From Erythrobasidium yunnanense (lineage: Eukaryota > Basidiomycota > Cystobasidiomycetes > Erythrobasidiales > Erythrobasidiaceae): a DNA stretch of 64,000 bases. The notes under the pieces were generated by a model that saw nothing but the letters and a program-made list of their open reading frames with translations, had not been told where the DNA came from and made no database searches. A program made the position numbers and the translations under genes. The stretch lies in NCBI GenBank assembly GCA_001600175.1, contig BCJC01000001.1, positions 886,065-950,064 on the forward strand, written 5' to 3'. Of the stretch, positions 1 through 9,842 are shown piece by piece (positions within the stretch are counted from its first letter, which is position 1; each line of letters begins with the position of its first letter).

Positions 1-248
1 CGCAGTCGCCCTTTTCGCGTCAGGGTCACTTCGATAGTGTTGCTTGGGTGCCATCGATCATCGTTTGAACGTGAGCGTGGACTGTTATGGATGATTTCGA
101 TACAACAAGACCGCTCAGAATCATCGGACTTGTAGACTTCCTTTGTGTCGACGGTGGTCGACAATCCGCGTGACGAATGTGAGGAGTTCGAGGGGACGGT
201 CGGCAATGACACAGGGCGCTGTGTGGTAGATGATCTAGAACGCTGCAT
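1..248 (-). CDS. Family A protein, copy A0 (5' part only)
   Basis: Reading the minus strand from the ATG at 246-248 gives an open frame to the window edge, about 82 residues. The N-terminus is Ser/Thr-rich. It is followed by a block DDSERSCCIEI and then IEVTLTRKGRL, which lines up with the same blocks in the three copies to the right (for example DGTERSCRIEI and ISVTLARRG in A3). The C-terminal part lies outside the window. The family is not one I recognise and no function is assigned. The roughly 260 bp upstream of this ATG are a duplicate of the region upstream of A3, so A0 and A3 look like the products of one segmental duplication. Confidence 0.75.
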   Translation of the reverse strand, partial: MQRSRSSTTQRPVSLPTVPSNSSHSSRGLSTTVDTKEVYKSDDSERSCCIEIIHNSPRSRSNDDRWHPSNTIEVTLTRKGRL

Positions 249-958
249 AGTGGAGGACCTTTCTACCAGAGATAAGATATAAGCCTGTTGCGAACCGAGA
301 TTGGAATGGGTCTGTGTATTGTGTGCGGCGCGGTGGTTCAGCGAGAGCAGAGAAGTGTGCGACCTAATGACCAGAGAGTCCGCACTTGTCGAAGGGAAGT
401 GAACAATTCAGAGGACGCCAAGGGAGTTACGCGCCAACCTTTGAAAGTGGCAGCGGAGATCATCCTATGCCCGCTTGTGAGCCAGCTTACCAGGGAGGAT
501 GAGGTGTAAGGTCGAAGTGTAAGCGCGCGAGCGACGCAAATTTCATTTTCGAGGTGACGGCTTGACTAGGCTTGCTGCCCCGGGGCTGCCTGCACCTACA
601 GAGTCCAGCATACACTGCGACCTAGATGGATAGATGATCAGGTTGCCGTACGCGAGACTCAGCCCAGAGCCGGTCCAAAGTTGCAGACACACGCTCACGA
701 AAAAGCTGCCAGCTCGGACGATAGCCAAGATCGGCCAGGGATCGTTTCGATTGATGATCTGTACATAGATCGAAATGAGCATCTGCAGTGAACCAAGTCT
801 AGCTGATCTGCGCCTGTCAGCATAGACAATCGAGCCGGCGAACCAGTGGATGGATGGACGGATGGATGATGGAAAAAATTAACACAAAGGAGGTCCAAGG
901 GCGACAACCAGTCGTGTCTTCTGTCATGCCTTCTACCTACTGTGGAGAATAGCTCGAC
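249..958. promoter_or_regulatory. Upstream region of A0 plus spacer to A1
   Basis: Positions 249-510 are clearly similar to 4859-5130, the region upstream of A3. Shared strings include TTTCTACCAGAGATAAGATA next to the start codon and GACGCCAAGGGAGT about 170 bp further out. The rest, 511-958, is the 3' flank of A1 and holds a short GGAT-type simple repeat near 847-872. No gene seen. Confidence 0.6.
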
Positions 959-1741
959 TCAGTCTGTACCTCGATCCACCCGGCGCATTGTCGAGGTATT
1001 ATTGGTTGCAACCGAGGTAATGCTTGTACGGGGTCCTTTCTTGGCAGATGTGCTTCCCGCAGATCCAGAGTCGGCCCGACGTATGTTCTCTGAAATGGAC
1101 GAGTCCGCTCTTTCAGCTTTGGCTTGTTTGTAGGCGATAGGAGCAGCAGCGTTCTGCTGCGCCGACTTCATGAATGCCAGGGCATCTTGGTCTTCCCTTT
1201 CCATTTGCTTGCGGTAGGCATCTGAGGCGGCCGCTTTTGCATCTTGGTTCGCTTTGCAGATAGCCCTCCGCTGATCTTCGCCCATTGGCTGGACCTGCCA
1301 TTTGCCTGATGTATTTGCGCTTGCTACTACTGTCAGGAGGTGCAGATGGTCTCGATCCTTCCAGATAAGATAGCCGGGATCTTCTCTCAATTGCTTGTCA
1401 CCCCTGCCCGTCCCCTCGGGGCTTACGTCCCTCCCGCTGAGCATAGAGTAATGCCAATGATTCTTCATTCTGTCTTGGTTATGCCAGTAGGAGTGGCTAT
1501 CACCATCTTTTCTTTGGAATATTCCCTTGTCGAGTCGCAATTCCCTACTGTGACTCAGATGACCCGCTCGCTTGAGAGTGACTACAATGTGGTTTTTGGG
1601 ATAGCGGAAGTAGCCACCGCGACGATCTATGATCTTGATTAGGCAAGACCGCTCCTTGCCATAGGCTGTATAGAGTACGGGCGCACACTTCGAATTGCTC
1701 TTGTGCATGGACAGAGGTGTTCTTGTCGCTGCGGTCGTCAT
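959..1741 (-). CDS. Family A protein, copy A1
   Basis: Single-exon frame of about 260 residues. I chose the ATG at 1739-1741 (MTTAATRTPL) because it matches the start region of the other copies; the frame stays open upstream but begins there without ATG. Conserved blocks in order are GKERSCLIKI, HIVVTLKRAG, HWHYS, DPGYLI, GKWQVQP, a Lys/Gln/Glu-rich segment containing DALAFMKSAQQ, and a near-C-terminal AKKGPRTSITS followed by TNNTST. There is no signal peptide or membrane segment from the chosen start. The charged, Ser/Thr-rich C-terminus suggests a soluble protein. Function unknown. Confidence 0.7.
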   Translation of the reverse strand: MTTAATRTPLSMHKSNSKCAPVLYTAYGKERSCLIKIIDRRGGYFRYPKNHIVVTLKRAGHLSHSRELRLDKGIFQRKDGDSHSYWHNQDRMKNHWHYSMLSGRDVSPEGTGRGDKQLREDPGYLIWKDRDHLHLLTVVASANTSGKWQVQPMGEDQRRAICKANQDAKAAASDAYRKQMEREDQDALAFMKSAQQNAAAPIAYKQAKAERADSSISENIRRADSGSAGSTSAKKGPRTSITSVATNNTSTMRRVDRGTD

Positions 1742-2482
1742 TGTAGCGTTCTGTTGTTTCGAGGGGAAGTCTGTCCTGGTTACTAGATATAGTGGGAAAG
1801 CAAGAGCAGCTAGCAAACAGATTAAATCGAGTGCATAACTTTGCTGATGTAATATGATAGGGAAGTGCGTCCACCAAAGGATCTGCACGGAGGTCACCCT
1901 TACCCTTTTTTGCCAATCGTTCATAGGGCCTAACTGAGTCAGCCGCGACTTGGAGGAGGTTGGCGGAGGTCGCCCGCGTACACGGCTGCGAGGTCATCCT
2001 GTTGGAGCTGCAGCTAGTGTGCATCCCCGAGGCATAGAGGAGATGTTTGCAGTGGAGAAGTCTAGTCAAAGACCAGGCATGCGATGACATCGAATATGTA
2101 GCTAGAGGCTTTCGAAGAGCGCGCGAGCGACTTAGCGTGTACGACCTTGAAAATGCAGGAAAGCACTTGCCATAGATTCTGCGTCAGCCAGTGCCGTCTT
2201 ATCGCTCCGAATAAGCACTCACCGGAGGGGCTGCTAGGCTGCGGCATCGTAAAGGCGACCTACCCGTGAGGATATGTCGACTGCTAGCATCACGGCTTTA
2301 TTAGCGATCCTTGCTGACATTGCATGAGCTTGCATGGCAAAGGCTTGATGTTAGTCTAAAACTGAAAAAGAGCATCTAGGGTACGATGGTGAAAGATCTC
2401 CGAACGCATCAATGAGCGAGAGCGGGGGTTGGTACGACAGTAGCACAAACGGTTGAGGTCCAGCCTCTACTAGGGATCAGTC
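1742..2482. promoter_or_regulatory. Upstream region of A1 and spacer
   Basis: About 740 bp without a convincing gene. A stretch near 1962-2015 resembles 3503-3556 upstream of copy A2 (both contain GCGGAGGTCG or close to it, followed by CACGGC and GAGCTG). This suggests that A1 and A2 were duplicated with their upstream DNA. Confidence 0.45.
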
Positions 2483-3301
2483 TCAAGTGGATGTCTTGTC
2501 TCCGCCGAAGAAAGCCCTGCTAAGCCTGTGTCGTGTTCCCCCTCCTCGGACTGCACCGTTGCTTCGGGTCGTGGAGGTGTCGGTGGTGTTGATTGATGTG
2601 ATACTTGTTCGAGGTCCTTTCTTGGCAGACATGCTCATGACGGATTTACTGGAGGCTGTTCGCTGCGGGCTTCGAACTGCGGCTTGAGGTGTCTGTTTCT
2701 GGACTTCAGCCTTTGTCCTCATTGCAGCATTTATTTTTGCCAATTCGAGAAACGCAAGAGCGCTTTGCTCGGCTGAAATCGCCTGCTTGCGCTGAGACGA
2801 CTTGGCAGCTAATTGCGCCTGCACTTTGGCATCCTGTTTCGTCTTGTACAGTGCCAGTCGCTCCTCCAAAGACCGGGGTTTGATCATCCATTTGCCCTTC
2901 ATGTTCTTACTAGCCAAGACTTCCAGACCGTCCAGACTACCGATGTACTTCCCGAGTACGTAGCCGGGATCCTGCCTCTCACGACTACCAACGTAATCGG
3001 TTGACCCTCTCGGATCTAAATCCTGGAAATTGACCAAAGAGTACTCCCACTTATCCATTCTGTCTGCGTTCGGTTTCGATTCATACGCGGTCCATTTGAG
3101 ATTACGTCTTTGGCTTAAGTGGCCTCTTCGCTTTAAGGTCACGACAAGCTCCCCTTCAATGTGCCTGTAGTAGTTCATATTGGGAAGTTTTTAGATGTGA
3201 CAAGATCGTTCGAACCCATCAGGAGTGTATGCAACGATATCGAGCTTGCACGGATTTGACAAGGACCGGTTTGCCGGAGAAAAAGCGATTGTGTGGTTCA
3301 T
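2483..3301 (-). pseudogene. Family A protein, copy A2, interrupted by an in-frame stop
   Basis: The frame starts at the ATG at 3299-3301 (MNHTIAFSP) and reaches the family block DGFERSCHI. It then meets TAA at 3191-3193 and continues in the same frame through ELVVTLKRRG, KWEYSL, DPGYVLGKY, GKWMIKP and AKKGPRTSITS to the normal end. In A3 the equivalent codon encodes Glu, so one base change from GAA would give this TAA. Translation could restart at the Met encoded at 3176-3178, giving a 231-residue N-terminally truncated product. Otherwise this is a recent pseudogene: the downstream frame is fully open, so decay is young or selection persists on the short form. Confidence 0.65.
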
Positions 3302-4048
3302 GTTTGGATTTCTTTCTGCTTGAGATAAGAAAGCTTGAGTATTGCTGTTGATGCGTGGAATGAAGCGTAAAAGAGCGCCTGTCCTGAAACGAGCGGAGGT
3401 TAGTGCGCACGTCGACTGATGGAGCCGCATAGTAGCCATACTTGAGCTATTGTGGGCTTGAAAGGCCATTATGGGAGTGATACGTGCTGCTCTGTAATCG
3501 GAAACGGAGGTCGTCCCGGAGCACGGCCGCGAGCCAGCTCGTCGGAGCTGCGACGGTGGACTATAACTGTTGCTGAGCCACGAGGTTTAGAAGAGGAGAG
3601 CGCTAGGGTAATATGGGCAGATGCATTTGGTGACTATGCAAATGTCATGTCGCTAGACTTTGGCGTGCAGGCTTAGAGGCGCTTACTGACTTTATGCTCA
3701 AACCGGGAGTAGACCGCCTTCGGCGTCGAGTAGAGGAGGAGCCTAACAAGCGATACGTCAACAAGGTCTTACTCACAGCTGGAACGTGAACTTACCGAAT
3801 GAGCAGTATTGAATGATCGCAGCTACGCGTCAGAGACCCGTATACAAGACCTCTTTTGCTAATTGGCGACGCTGAAAAAGCTGCGATCCGTTTGGTTGAT
3901 GGTTTGACATCACATTAGCAATTTGTAGATCAGCAAGTGTCACGACAGTATCCTATACTTGTCAAGCTATTGTGCAAAATGTGGTTTCTGCAAGATACGA
4001 CGACCGAACGAGGTCCAGCGTCTTTCGAATCCAGTGCTATCAAGGTCT
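3302..4048. promoter_or_regulatory. Upstream region of A2 and spacer to A3
   Basis: About 750 bp. TGAGATAAGA at 3321-3330 matches the proximal GAGATAAG element of A0 and A3. The part near 3503-3556 matches the A1 upstream region. No gene seen in the rest. Confidence 0.4.
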
Positions 4049-4858
4049 CTAGGCCGCCGTACCATCTCTGTTCCTGTGAAGGCGAATTTTGCTTAGCAGC
4101 CTGCCATGTTTAATCGAATTTGACTTTGTAGCGGATGCGGGCCGATTTGAGGTAGCCGAGGTGTTATTTGTAGAGATGGAAGTGATACTTGTTCTAGGTG
4201 TCTTCTTTGCAGGAATGCTTGCGACTGAGCGTACAGAAGCACCGGAAAGCTTTCGAGAGTGGTTCAGGGCACCACCACCCGTTTTTGCCGATTCGATGAA
4301 GGCCAGAGAATCTTGCATCTGCTTGTTACGAGGTGCTGCAGCGGCCTCTGATTCCTTTCGCAGCTCTTCTTGTCCTGCCTCATACAGTGCTGCCCGTTTG
4401 CTTGACGAGATCGGCCGGATCAGCCACTTGCCCAACATGTCTTCACTCGCCATAATCTCCAAGCACTCAAGATAGTGTTCATATTGCCTGATGAGCCAGC
4501 CGGGATGGCGGTGTAGCTTACCCTCCTTACCTCTGACCGGGGGGCCCCCTTTGACATCGATGTCTGAGCTTTTGTTCACTACCGAGTAGTGCCAATCTGT
4601 CGCCATGTCTTTACTCATGGGCTCATTGCACTCATTAAGCCACTTGCCAGCGCGCAGCACTCGTGTAATAGGCTTGCGGCCCCGTCGGGCCAGGGTTACG
4701 CTGATCTCGCCCGTAGCTTCATTGACGACAAACCCCTCTTCATAGCAACGTGGACGTGTGTGTATCTCGATTCTGCACGACCGCTCGGTACCGTCTTGCG
4801 TGTACGCCACAGGCGAGGTGGTGGGTTTCGTTGATGAAGTTGTTGTCCGAGCGTTCAT
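4049..4858 (-). CDS. Family A protein, copy A3
   Basis: Single-exon frame of 269 residues from the ATG at 4856-4858 (MNARTTTSST). An in-frame ATG at 4946-4948 would add 30 residues, but it lies in the region homologous to the A0 upstream DNA, so the inner start is preferred. Blocks: DGTERSCRIEI, ISVTLARRG, DWHYSVV, HPGWLIRQYEHYLECLEIMAS, GKWLIRP, DSLAFIESAK and AKKTPRTSITS with TNNTSA after it. The tail is basic (RHGRLLSKIRLHRNRD-like). The copy is intact. Function unknown; I cannot link it to a known fold. Confidence 0.7.
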   Translation of the reverse strand: MNARTTTSSTKPTTSPVAYTQDGTERSCRIEIHTRPRCYEEGFVVNEATGEISVTLARRGRKPITRVLRAGKWLNECNEPMSKDMATDWHYSVVNKSSDIDVKGGPPVRGKEGKLHRHPGWLIRQYEHYLECLEIMASEDMLGKWLIRPISSSKRAALYEAGQEELRKESEAAAAPRNKQMQDSLAFIESAKTGGGALNHSRKLSGASVRSVASIPAKKTPRTSITSISTNNTSATSNRPASATKSNSIKHGRLLSKIRLHRNRDGTAA

Positions 4859-5775
4859 AGTGGATGATCTTTCTACCAGAGATAAGATACGTATTGGTTG
4901 TGAATTCAAAGGGGGATGTGTGTGAAGTGAGCTGAGATGGGACAGCAAGAGCAGCTGAAGGTGAGACTGTGCGAGTTGAGGTTCACAGAGTCCACGGTGC
5001 AGTCAAAGGAAAGTGAACACTTGAGAAGGACGCCAAGGGAGTCATGCGCCCACTTTTGTAAGTTAAAGCGGAAGTCATCCAGCGCCCGCCTGTAAGCCAG
5101 CTTGCCAGATCATGTGGGGGGGTGTAAGCCTGCGGCAGCCAGCAGGAGCGCCCGTCTAACGCGGGTTGACGGACGTTCGTGTGTCGCTGCTTTTGATACG
5201 ACTTGTTGTGGCTCGAGGTGGGATTTCGGCTTTGTGTACCTGCGGATACGAAGGAAACTGAGGCTGCCGCTCTCAGAAGCTTGAGCGATGAGTCCCCATA
5301 CACATCACGTCAGCCAGTTTCGCTTGGACGTTCCGACTATGCATTCTCACCGAAACAAACAGCCGAGCAACCTATTCACATAGTGAGCTGGGTGTTCGCG
5401 TTGGAGCTCCTGATTGCTCGAGTCGGGCGATTGTTGCTATTGTTGATCTTGAATGTAGACAGAAGAAATAGAGAGGTGATGTGTCACTGGAGGGAGGTAT
5501 TCCCCTTGCCTGCGCGTGAAGAGGTACTTTCAGTAACAAGGGAGGTTCCGCCTGTATCATCTGTGAAGAACAGAATCGAGTCGAGTGATGAGCGCTGGAG
5601 CAGGGAGCTCAAGGAACCTATTTCGAGGTAGAACTACTGTAAACAAGCGCGTCAAAGTCGCAGGAGAATTCGGAAATGCGCCAGTGGGGTTTGTAACATC
5701 TTTCCGCGCTTTAGGATGGAGAGCGCCTCTCGTGTACATACATACTGGTGGTCGAAGCGCATGTATCTCGCAGAT
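4859..5775. promoter_or_regulatory. Upstream region of A3, then empty spacer
   Basis: Positions 4859-5130 repeat the A0 upstream region, including the GAGATAAG element at 4880-4887. Positions 5131-5775 show only short frames with no recognisable content and include the 3' flank of the NDUFB8 gene. Confidence 0.5.
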
Positions 5776-6602
5776 CTAGTCCTCCTCTTCCTCCTCATCA
5801 TCTGGTCCCGAGCCGGCCTTGCCTTTCACCACGGCCTATATCATACATTGTCATTAGTTGTACGCGAGGTAAGCGCCTTCGAGCGGTCTCTACGCACTGC
5901 GAACGCCTGATCATCTGTTCCAGACAGTTCCTTGACCAGTCCATCGTAAGGATAGGTTCGTTTCGACTTCATCCATAAATACACATCAACCTCAGTAGTC
6001 TGCCTTCCTCAATGAAGTGATGGGCGTCTACGCACCGCAGGCATTTCAGGTGTGATGAGATAGACGGCCCCCGCGAAAGCAGTCATTACAAGCGACATTA
6101 TGCCGAGTAGACCTAGTGCATGGTATCCTGGTACTTTTGGGTGCACATCTGGCGCCCACATCGACAGAGCGTCGTCGTTTTCAGGGAGCTAGGCGGTCCA
6201 TCGTATTAGAGGGTTTGGAGTCGCCTGAATGAAGCAGCGCTTCCTTACCACTTCGCCAAAGTTTATGCTGCAACAATAACATTCAGTTAGTCACTGCGAA
6301 GATGCCTTGTAGAGCTTTGATGCGACTCACCGCTCCTGCGGGTCCCACCACTTCAAATGAGCAGCTCTGAGCTGTCTGCTGACTTGGGGGATCTGAGGGT
6401 ATCCCAATCCAGCGAGTTGAGGATCTTCTGCCATCTCATCTTGCGTGGGGACTACTTGGGGGTTCTGTTCTTGGGGAGGGACGGCGACGGCTGCTGCTGA
6501 GCTTGAAGCGTGTCGGGTGATAGTTGCACTGTATATTGGTGATGATGATGCTGCGATTCTGCGTCTACTCGCTGCTCTCAAGCAGGCTGTAAGGGAGGCC
6601 AT
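5776..6602 (-). CDS. NDUFB8: NADH:ubiquinone oxidoreductase subunit NDUFB8 (complex I, ASHI)
   Basis: Accessory subunit of the membrane arm of mitochondrial complex I. The first exon encodes an Arg/Ser/Ala-rich mitochondrial presequence (MASLTACLRAASRRRIAASS) followed by a mature start ending in LKWWDPQER. Later exons give NFGE, DDALSMWAPDVHPKVPGY, one membrane segment (LLGIMSLVMTAFAGAVYLI), KRTYPYDGLVKEL and an acidic C-terminus DDEEEED. The motif order W-W-D-x-Q-E-R, N-F-G-E, D-D-x-L-x-M-W-x-P-D and one helix fits the NDUFB8 family. About four introns are implied; the exact 3' junctions are my reading. The start codon is only 73 bp from that of the divergent CWC2 gene. Confidence 0.85.
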
Positions 6603-6675
6603 GGTGGTCGAGATTGGAGGAGCAGAAGCAAGAAGCATCTCATCTTTCTCGAATCAACCAATTCCTTGTGTAACA
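6603..6675. promoter_or_regulatory. Compact bidirectional promoter NDUFB8/CWC2
   Basis: Only 73 bp separate the two divergent start codons, so transcription starts and 5' UTRs of both genes must share or overlap this segment. Confidence 0.5.
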
Positions 6676-8032
6676 ATGGAGTCGCAATCAGCAGCAGCTA
6701 CTTCCGCAAATTCAGCGACAGCAGCACAAGCAGGAGCCATCGCAGCCTTACAAGCTCAGTCTCAAGAAGTAGCAGCCATCCGACGGACAATCAAACGACG
6801 ACCAGCGAGGAAACAGGAGGAAGCAGAGAAGACACCTTTAGAACAGAGTGGTAGCACATACAACGTATGGTATCACAAATGGGCGGGTGCGTCGACAAAC
6901 AGCTACTCTGGGAGGATTCTCGCTGAAAGAACAAACGATGTGATTATACAGGCGGCGACAGATACGATACATACAACTCGAAAGTAAAGAGTCAGACAAA
7001 ATGCAACATCGAGACAGATATTGGATACACTCGCGCAGACACTTCAGGAAACAAATACTGCTGCCTCTACTTTGCAAGAGGATGCTGTCCGAAGGGGTGC
7101 GCCGAATCTACACAGGATTTGTGTACTACATCACTAATACGCTCGACCAGATCCGACTGCACTTACCTCCATCGCCTGCCGCCATCAGACCTCGTCCTCC
7201 CAGATGCCTCCCTCGATGTGTTTGGAAGAGAGAAATGGGCAGACTACAGAGATGATATGGTGAATATACTCGCTCTGTTATCATCAGAGCCTGTGCTGAC
7301 TTTCTTTGGGCGTGATTCAGGGCGGAGTAGGATCTTTCAATCGACAGAACAGGACACTGTACGTTGGCAAGATGAAGGTGACGAATAGCATGGAGCAGAG
7401 TCTTCTTCGGCATTTCGATGAATGGGGCGATATCGAGCGAAGTAGGCTAGCCGCGACTTCTACAGACCCATCCACCGACGGCTAATATCGCAATCTGCTT
7501 CTCGTTTCCAGTCAAGATCCTTCAGTCACGCGGTGTAGGGTTCGTTACGTATTTCAGCGAGCTCTCCGCCCAATTTGCCAAAGAAGCAATGATGAATCAA
7601 TCTTTGGACAACGACGAAGTTCTCAATGTCCGCTGGGCGACAGAAGATCCCAACCCTACTGCGAAAGTATACGAATACGAGCGCCTCGTAGAGATGGGTA
7701 AAAAAGGGATTGGAAGTAAATTGACACCGGAATTCATCATGGCTGTCAGGAAGATGGATGAATTGGAAGGATTGGTAGAGCCACTGGAAAGGGAGCATGA
7801 GGGGGATGTGAGAGCGATAGGGAATGGGAGTGGGCAGAGTAGGAAGAGAGCACAGATTGAAGAGCCGGCGAATGGACAAGATGCAAAGAGGAGCAAAGCG
7901 CAGGAAGCACCGGCGCCGACGAGTCAGGCAAAGGGACTGCTTTCGGGATCAGCGATGGACAGTCTCAAGAAAGCAGCAGCGTTGAGGAAAGCGAAAGCGC
8001 AGAAGGCAGCAGAGGCTGCAAAGGCATCGTAG
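6676..8032 (+). CDS. CWC2: Pre-mRNA-splicing factor CWC2
   Basis: RNA-binding protein of the Prp19/NTC-related complex that contacts U6 and the intron in the active spliceosome. The N-terminus is Ala/Gln-rich, then KRRPARKQ, then STYNVWYHKWAG. Exon joining gives the CCCH/torus zinc-finger region (KCNIETDIGYTRAD, YCCLYFARGCCPKG, SDCTYLHRLP), DVFGREKWADYRDDM, and an RRM with RNRTLYVGKM, HFDEWGDIERS, RGVGFVTYFSE and DEVLNVRWAT. A long basic, Ala-rich tail ends in KAAEAAKAS. The first intron is 6887-6951; three others fall inside the zinc-finger/RRM half. Domain order and key motifs match the Cwc2/RBM22 group. Confidence 0.9.
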
Positions 8033-8202
8033 CGGCACAACTTCCCTTCGGATCTATGCGACAGGCTGAACCTATGCAGGTTCATTTGTGCTGTGCAGTC
8101 TGCTATATGTTGTTTCCTTACTATACTACATGCCAATAGTCACTAGCAATTGGGCGATCTTATCGCGACCGGCTTTCTCTCCTATCAATCCTTTGCAAAG
8201 TC

Positions 8203-9686
8203 ATGATCTCTATCACTTCTCTAACTGATTCTGTTCCACTACAAGTCGCAGAAGGCGTCAAGCCAGTCAGGATACCTCGCTTCGGCCTCGGGTGTGCCAG
8301 GCAGTCTCGTCAATGACCTCCCAACAAAGCTCATGCATTCTCCCATTCTCCTGGATTGTCTATAATGCTCACAGAGTCTATGAAAGCGAAGGTCAAGACT
8401 GCTACAACTCTGTCCTATGGGCTCTCGAGGTCAGCTTCCAAAGAAACAAGCAGTGACGAGCATTCGTTCTTTTGGGGAAAGCTGATTCAAGTCTAGGCCG
8501 GATACAGACTCATTGATTCTGCGGAATGGTACGATAATGAAGAAGAGTCCGGACGTGCTATCCGAGGTATCGCACTCAGCTTGAACTCGATTTGAGACGT
8601 GCGATGAAGCTGAGTGCCAAGTTTCTGTACAGACTTCATGAAGCAATCTGGGACGCCTAGATCTGAGATATTCTACACTACGAAACTCAAGGTGCGCTCG
8701 CGCAATTTCTGGCATAAACGCCTGCAGACACCTGACCGAATCGTATATTGTAGGACAACAGAGGCTACGACCATGCTCGCAAAGCTATAAAGAAAAGTTT
8801 GAAGCTAGCTGGACTGGAGTACATGTGCGTTGCTACCATGATACTTACAAATTACGAAGCTAATGCGGCTATCTTGTAAAGCGATCTATACTTGATACAC
8901 GGCCCGCATCGTGGTAAGTGCACCCTCAATTATTGATGTTGCTGTTAAAAGATATGCCGGACTGACGATTCTGTGCTTGACAGGCGCGAAGGGCCGGCTG
9001 GACTCATGGCGTGCTATCGAGGATGCAGTCGCAGAGGGTAGACAGGGCTGACCTTGACTCAACCAGAGGAGTCCACTAACGCTTGAATGTGTAGGCACGA
9101 TACGCGCTGCTGGTGTGTCCAACTTTGGCAAGCGACATCTGGGGCAGCTATACGAGGCTGGCCTGAAGGTGCCCATCGCGATCAATCAGGTAGGCTCCCT
9201 CGCATACCATTCAATGACCTCACTCAATGTCGACTTGGTGCTGTAGATCGATCTCCATCCCTTCATGCGACGAGAAGAACTTGTGCAGTTTTGTCGTTCC
9301 AAGGGCATCGTAATGGAGGTAAGGCATCAAGGCCTCTCTTTGTCTTCCCCTGACGCTGTACATTCAGGCCTGGGCTCCACTAGTCCGAGGGATGCGCTTC
9401 ACCCACCCCTCCGTCACGTCTCTCGCGAAGAAGCACGACAAGTCGCCTGCACAGATCTTGATCCGCTGGGGCTTGCAGCAGGATTATATCGTCATTCCGA
9501 AATCTATCAAGAAGCAGCGCGTGCAGGAGAATGCGAAGGTTTTTGACTTTGAGCTGAGTAAGGAGGATATGATGTCCCTCAACGGACTGGATGAGCATCT
9601 GGTGACAGGTGAGTAGACTTCTCCACTATTAAGAGGTACACTGCTGAGAAAGGTATGCAGACTGGGATCCGAGTGAAGGACCATAA
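8203..9686 (+). CDS. Aldo-keto reductase
   Basis: NAD(P)H-dependent reductase of the AKR superfamily, probably cytosolic, substrate unknown. About eight short introns separate the conserved pieces: VRIPRFGLG, then VYESEGQDCYNSVLWALE, AGYRLIDSAEWYDNEEESG (catalytic Asp and Tyr), SEIFYTTKLK (catalytic Lys), DLYLIHGPH (catalytic His), AAGVSNFGKRHL, INQIDLHPFMRR, QILIRWGLQQ and VIPKSIKKQRVQEN (cofactor phosphate-binding region). It ends in DWDPSEGP. All four members of the catalytic tetrad are present. Small AKRs of this type reduce aldehydes or ketones; the specific reaction cannot be told. Confidence 0.87.
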
Positions 9687-9842
9687 AAGGTCCCCGAGCA
9701 GTTAGGCCATGTCAGGAAGCCCGAAGTGAGATGAGGCTTGGTGTAGCGTTAGCCATGTCAATGAACAGTAGAAGGAGATAGTAAAAGTAGTCCTCTGATC
9801 CATCTGCCGACTTCTTGCCCTCTCCTCGACCGGTCCAATGCG

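Noticed and set aside
288-509. Plus-strand open frame in the A0 upstream region
   Set aside because: The region is homologous to 4859-5130, where no equivalent frame is kept, so it is not coding.
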